NCBI GenBank assembly: GCA_000708835.1
Contig: DF237822.1
Location: 1 to 26,605, forward strand
DNA: 26,605 bases
Source: Klebsormidium nitens
Taxonomy: Eukaryota; Streptophyta; Klebsormidiophyceae; Klebsormidiales; Klebsormidiaceae
Reading direction: 5' to 3'
Position numbers and translations under genes: made by a program. Under the pieces are notes generated by a model. The model was given only the letters and a program-made list of their open reading frames with translations. It was not told where the DNA came from and ran no database searches. Of the stretch, positions 22,001 through 26,605 are shown piece by piece; position 1 is the stretch's first letter; every line of letters begins with the position of its first letter.

Positions 22001-25000
22001 GTGAGGGTCGGGCGGCCGTGGCGGGACGGGAAGTGAAACACGTGCCGTGTACGCTAAGCATGGACGCACAGCGGTCGGGTCTGGAGGGACCGGTGAAGAA
22101 GTATGCCCCGACGCATATAAAAGCGAATCTGTGATCGATTTGGGACGGCCCACTGTTGTCCTGCCGCCGATTTGGCTGCTTAATGCACTGCAGGCTGCTG
22201 TGGCTGCCTTCGCTAACCCCCCATGGCTGCTGTTGTGGTCAGATGATCCGAACTGAGAGTGGACACAACCTGGTGCGGCCGCTGGTCGACGGCCAGGACA
22301 TTGGGTGAGCACACTGCTCACACACCCACATCGATAGTAGAAAGCGGCCAACAACTCGTTATAAAGTAACTTTCTCCGTGCTACCTGGCTTTCTTGATGT
22401 CGAGCAGTCAGCCCCCGCGCTTCGGACCTCAGGCGGATAAAGAATTGGCACAGCAAGGAGTCTGCCAGAGCACGCAGCCGAGCATATGGGCACTCGTATG
22501 CGGAAGCTCGTTGAATCTTCCGATGTTTGAGCGGTGTGCACAGCAGTGTCGTGCGGGGCCTGTTTCCTGGCGTCATGTGCGCGATGCGCTGCTGGTGTGC
22601 AGGCTGTACGTGGTGGATACGGGCGCCAGCATCATGACCATCACCAAGGAGCACGTGAGCAAGCCACCCCAGGATCGCCCCAGCACCGCTGTTCTGTGGA
22701 GCGTGGCCCTCCTCGCTTGTCCATTTCTATGTTGGCCAGCTCTTACCTCAGACCCCTGAAGTCTTCGCTTCTATTGGCCCCAAAGGGATGCCGAACGTCA
22801 CGCCGTGCATGCCTACCTCCCCATTACTCGCCTCTGCTCTTAGTCGCTGAGCGCGTTTCCTTGCTTGGCCTGGCGGTGCAGGCGACCCGGTTGGGCATGG
22901 AGCAATTTGGGGAGATCAACGTCGTGACAGCTACCGGCGAGGTGAGCCGCCCTCCGCTGCCCCCGGTGACACGGTGGGACGCCGCCTTATCCCGTGCATC
23001 CCGTGCTCTGCAAACAAGAGACTCCTGTACTCGTATCTTTTGCGGTTGCACTCATGGGTTCAGGCTCGTCCCCCCTCGTGAAGCGGGGCAACGTCTCTTT
23101 GACTTGAAGCGGCTTTAGGGCATGCGTGCTCTTCCTTGTCGCTGTCCCTGGCTGCCCCGCTGCTCCTCCCCGCTCACCGCGCCGCACCCCGTGTCACTGC
23201 TGCAGTTCCCGGCCCCCTTCCGGCGCGGCCGCACGTGGCAGCTGGGCCCGGTGGTGATCAGCGATCCGCTGTTCATGGAGGTGGACCACCTGGCGGAGCT
23301 GGTCACCGGCTACGACCCCGCGCTCGGGCCCGTCGTGGGCGCCGTCGGCCACGACCTCTTCTTCAGCGCCACCGTCCACGTGAGCACCCGCGCGGCACCT
23401 GCCAACGGGAAAACTGGATTGCGAATATGGCGTAACGTAAACAGCACAGCCCTGTTTGACCGGCTGTTCTTGCTCGGCCTTACCCCCCGCCTTTGTTGAG
23501 CTGAAAGATGGCCCAGACCTTTTTTGGCGTAAAAAGGGGAGTGCAGGAGTGAGAGGGCCCGCCTGGGCCGAAGTTGGACCCCTGCACACCGCTTGCCACA
23601 TCGGGCCCACTGCTCGGAGTCCAGGATTTAACTGCCGGTCTATTGGTTGTCGAGCCGGCTTGTACCGCTGCGCTACGGGTTTGCTGACTGTCCTGCCGGC
23701 GGTGCCGTTGCTCCGGTGCAGATGCGGCTGACCGAGGCCGGCACGGACGACGCGGGCATCCGGCTGCAGCGGCCCGAGAAGTACGAGGCGCTCCCCGACG
23801 ACGCCAGCCTCATGCAGGTGCGCGCCGCAGCACGCACCCGGATGCTACTGCAGCACGGCCCCGCGCCTCGATGGGGCTAGCTGGCCCGTTTATCCAGATG
23901 CTGTGGAAAGTTTGAAAGCTTCAACTGCTTCCTCCCTTTGGCGACCTGTGTTCTCGTGCCCGTCCTGTACGCACTATGCTGCTAGCGTGCCATGCCCCGG
24001 AGGCCCCGCGGCGCCGCCAGCTTTCCCGCACCCGCTTTTGGCTTACCGGAGCGCCGGCTTCCTTCCTTGTGTGTTGCAGCGCGTCCAGATGATCGGCGGC
24101 TGCCCCGTGGCGCGCGGCACGTTCGGGCGGTACACCGACCTGTTCCTGGTGGACACCGGCGCGGGCGGAGTGGACCTCATCTTCAACAAGCGGGGGGTGA
24201 GCGCGCCAACGACGGGTCCTAGGAACGGGAATGTCTTTCTTGGGGTATAGCGGACCTTGACGTCAGCCAGTTGTGCATTGCGGTCGTGGCATCTCTGCAC
24301 GTCCTTGTGCCCGGCTACTGCTGTCTTACGGATGCGCAGAGTGGCCGGCTGACAATCGGAGCGTGCGCACTGTTGGCAGGTGGCCAAGTACGACCTGCTA
24401 AACGCGCGGCGGCGGCGCGGCAACATGCGCATCAAGGGGGTCTCGCCATTCCCGGGCCAGGAGCAGAGCGCAGTTAGGGTGGGCGCACACCTCCGCACCT
24501 GCCCGCCTGGGCCTCATACAAGCAGCAAAGCAGGACTGCGCTCTGTCAGTTGCCTCGATGCTAATGAGATTCGAATTGTTTCAGGTGCTTGCTGTATAAT
24601 AGCATCGCTGCTTTTCATCGCGGGTACGAATGAGGCGACCTGGCTTGTCCGTGCAGTTATTCTCAGCTGAGATCCCCTTCGTTCTGGGGGGGTACACTTT
24701 CAAGCAGCCCAAGCAGGTACGTCCTTCCCCCTCGCTTTTTCCAAGTGTGCTTTTTGGACTGTCAGGCCGCTACGAGTTGCCTGCTTTTTGGGCTCCGAGC
24801 TGCGCGCAGGCAGTCCCGACAAAGAGGCAGGCGGGCCAGCCTGCATGAGGGGTCCTGCCCGGCTGACGCTGCTCCAGCAGCGCGGATGGCTGCGGGGTGG
24901 TGATGACGCTGAGCGGAGGGGTGGGTGTGCGTGCAGGCGCTGCTGTGCATCGAGGAGAACATGTTCGACATCTCCGAGTACGTCGTGGGCGTCATCTGCG

Positions 25001-25570
25001 GAGAACTGCTCGAGGTGAGGCCGCGCCAGAAGAGGCCCGCCGGGCAGCAAGCAGCTTGGCTGCTGTGAGGACACTTCTTTAGAAAGCGGAAGTGGTGGAA
25101 CCCCGGGCGTTAGAGCTTCTCAGGATCAAAGCGCTACTGTCCTCAGGAAAGACAACTGAGGTTTGAAGACAGGACTTGGCAGAGAGGAGGCGTTCTTGCG
25201 ATCGATGGAAGGGGATGCAGTACAGCTAGCACTTACGTGCAGCCTTGAATTGAACTGTTCCAGCATATTGTCAAACTGAAGTGGTCATCCGTTTCTCACC
25301 TGACGGGGTTGCGGAGTGCTTGGAGGCTACCTTCTCCCTTGTGACCGTGTCTGCTGCTCACCTGTGTGTACCTTTGCTCGACAGGGGAGCCGCATCATCT
25401 TCGATTACCCGCGGCTGCGGTGGGCGATCATCCGGGATCCCATCCCGGGTGAGGAGAAAGCTCCTTATGACTACGAGTTTGTGACCGAGTGGGAAAGCTT
25501 GTTTGGCCACAACGAGGAGTTGGCCCAACCGGTGGGTTTTGAGCTCAACAATAATCCTGTAAATTCTTGA
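19029..25570 (+). CDS. Tandem retropepsin-like aspartic protease, probably plastid
   Basis: Exons 19029-20031, 20380-20570, 20969-21112, 21395-21508, 21767-22000, 22243-22304, 22603-22654, 22882-22941, 23206-23379, 23722-23817, 24080-24196, 24380-24478, 24657-24716, 24937-25014 and 25385-25570 give 889 residues. Residues 1-147 are Ser/Gln/Arg-rich and end in VAARA, like a plastid transit peptide. Residues 335-500 form a beta-rich-looking region (QYTWLFEVRTGRFFEQW, RETWLPKRLTMKVFG) resembling the N-terminal domain of bacterial retropepsin-like proteins. Two protease halves follow. The first has VVDTGAS (Asp588), then VVGAVGHDLF (663-672). The second has LVDTGAG (Asp735), then VVGVICGELL (818-827) and IIFDYPRLRWAI. 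Two DTGA sites could form one pepsin-like active site within a single chain. Substrate and function are unknown. The start is uncertain because exon 1 has no other Met before the conserved part, so a different first exon is possible. Exon frames join without exception. Confidence 0.82.
23600..23690 (-). mobile_element. Possible tRNA-like SINE head in protease intron 9
   Basis: On the minus strand an A-box-like TAGCGCAGCGG starts at 23675 and a B-box-like GTTAAATCC lies at 23632-23624. The 43-base spacing is that of a tRNA gene. Between them GCCGG and CCGGC pair around a 16-base loop. The acceptor and T stems do not pair, so it is not a functional tRNA. Downstream on the minus strand there is an unusual stretch with a CAAAAAA run near 23525. 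I found no flanking direct repeat, so its origin as a SINE is only suggested. Confidence 0.35.
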
Positions 25571-26469
25571 CATATAGCCCAATCATTCGGGAAGCATCAT
25601 TTCTGCTCGTCTAAGAAAATTGAGCCTGCCATTTGCTGTGCATTCTCTAATCCCTTTGCACCTTCTAGAGTGAACAATAATGCATGTCAATCGCTGGGGC
25701 AGCTAAAAGAACGTGACCTTCAAATTGTTGGTGCCATGGATCGTGTTCGATGTACAAACTTGTGACTTGCAGTCTCAGAGCGCATAGCTGCATGCTGCGC
25801 TACAGAATCGCTGCACACCTTTCAAGACTGAGAAGCTGCCAAGCGTTGGTTATGATACGCACATGGGGCAAGGTGAATAAAACGCTCGCGATACGAATCG
25901 ACGTACCGTCCATAGTGGTCATGTCGACGATCGAGCATGGTAGCCAATTCATATGAATATGACAATGATGCATGCTTTTCCTTGACTCGGAAGTATTGAA
26001 CGGGTACTCAATATATATAGCTAGCTCTAGAATTACCGGTATAGGCGGATAACTAATTAACTATAGCGCGCAGTACGTAATATGAACATTTTGTAATTTC
26101 ACATATATGTTGTATTTAAGGCCGGTGCACATGCGCTTACTTCCACGATGATTTATTGGCTTTTCAAACTTCAAGGCCGCCCGTGATATAGATCGAGACA
26201 ATTTGATGCGCACCAGTATTAATGCCATGGCACCGTGACCCGCGTACGTGACATTCCTCAATTGCGCGCTTTCAGACTGAGAATCTGCAAAATTACTCGC
26301 GAATTTGGACATTATATGTTCTTGGATTTCCTTAATTTTCGGATATGACGTCAATTTTGCATTTTTGGGTTGAAAAGAGAGGGTTTATGATACATTGAGC
26401 CAATTTTGTTACTGGATCTGGGTCACATTTTTTATTCGCTTTCAGGATCTCCAAAAAAATCAAAATACG
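25571..26469. other. AT-rich subtelomere-like region, no gene
   Basis: After the protease stop codon the DNA soon becomes AT-rich, with ATATATAGCTAGCTCTAG near 26010, TACCGGTATAGGCGG near 26034 and ATGACGTCAAT near 26345. The protease 3' untranslated region should occupy the first few hundred bases. An open frame at 26061-26354 on the minus strand is AT-driven and has no recognisable content. Confidence 0.45.
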
Positions 26470-26605
26470 AAGGTTAGGGTTTTAGGGTTTTGTTCATTTT
26501 TTGGCATGACGTCATGGTTTTAGGGTTTTTTGGTTTTTTGGTTTTTGGGTTTTAGGGTTTTAGGGTTTTAGGGTTTTTGGGTTTTAAGGTTTTAGGGTTT
26601 TAGGG
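26470..26605 (+). repeat. Degenerate TTTTAGGG telomere-like repeats at the window end
   Basis: The last 136 bases are built from TTTTAGGG units and variants (TTTTTGGG, TTTTAAGG, TTTTTTGG), interrupted by a GGCATGACGTCATGG palindromic piece at about 26500-26515. TTTTAGGG is the Chlamydomonas-type telomere unit; most land plants use TTTAGGG. The G-rich strand runs toward the right end, the polarity expected of a right chromosome end. The irregular units suggest either the inner, decayed part of a telomere or an interstitial tract. The window stops inside it, so its full length is unknown. Confidence 0.7.

Noticed and set aside
21671-22654. Minus-strand open frame of 327 residues
   Set aside because: It crosses several exons and introns of the protease gene on the other strand and has no recognisable domain.
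26061-26354. Minus-strand open frame of 97 residues near the right end
   Set aside because: AT-rich composition, low-complexity surroundings and no recognisable content.

Overview
The window looks like a piece of a nuclear chromosome from a green plant lineage, most likely a streptophyte alga of the Klebsormidium kind, although a chlorophyte cannot be excluded. The reasons are: GC-rich genes broken by many short GT-AG introns; a quinolinate synthase fused to a SufE domain, as in Viridiplantae; a plant-like exosome subunit; a nuclear gene for an organelle-type ribosomal protein L2; and a degenerate TTTTAGGG tract at the right end. No prokaryotic operon, CRISPR array or rRNA gene is visible. 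I reconstructed gene structures by hand from splice sites, reading-frame continuity and family conservation; no search or transcript data were available.

Layout, left to right. (1) 416-4353, minus: a seven-exon gene for a 520-residue protein with coiled-coil-like N-terminal segments, a proline-rich basic middle, an acidic run and five Cys/His repeats of the EsV-1-7 type (C-x4-C-x16-C-x2-H). (2) 5072-7372, plus: a seven-exon gene for an MTR3/RRP41-like RNase PH-fold subunit of the RNA exosome. It is divergent from gene 1 across about 0.7 kb. (3) 8591-12798, minus: a six-exon SufE-NadA quinolinate synthase for NAD synthesis, convergent with gene 2. (4) 13156-14390: a cluster of small mobile elements, namely two terminal-inverted-repeat elements and one tRNA-like retroposon flanked by a 21-bp direct repeat. 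(5) 14697-17427, plus: a five-exon gene for an organellar (probably mitochondrial) uL2 with a presequence. (6) 19029-25570, plus: a fifteen-exon gene for a large, probably plastid-targeted protein with two DTGA aspartic-protease half-domains. (7) 25571-26605: AT-rich DNA ending in telomere-like repeats.

The five genes do not form one pathway. The strongest leads are the EsV-1-7 protein, a repeat family named from a brown-algal virus and the Ectocarpus regulator IMMEDIATE UPRIGHT, here joined to a coiled-coil and proline-rich N-terminus, and the tandem retropepsin-like protease. Of the 35 introns I placed, 27 fall between codons (phase 0). AT-rich blocks at about 7.5-8.4 kb, 17.6-18.7 kb and 25.6-26.4 kb separate the genes and show no coding signal.
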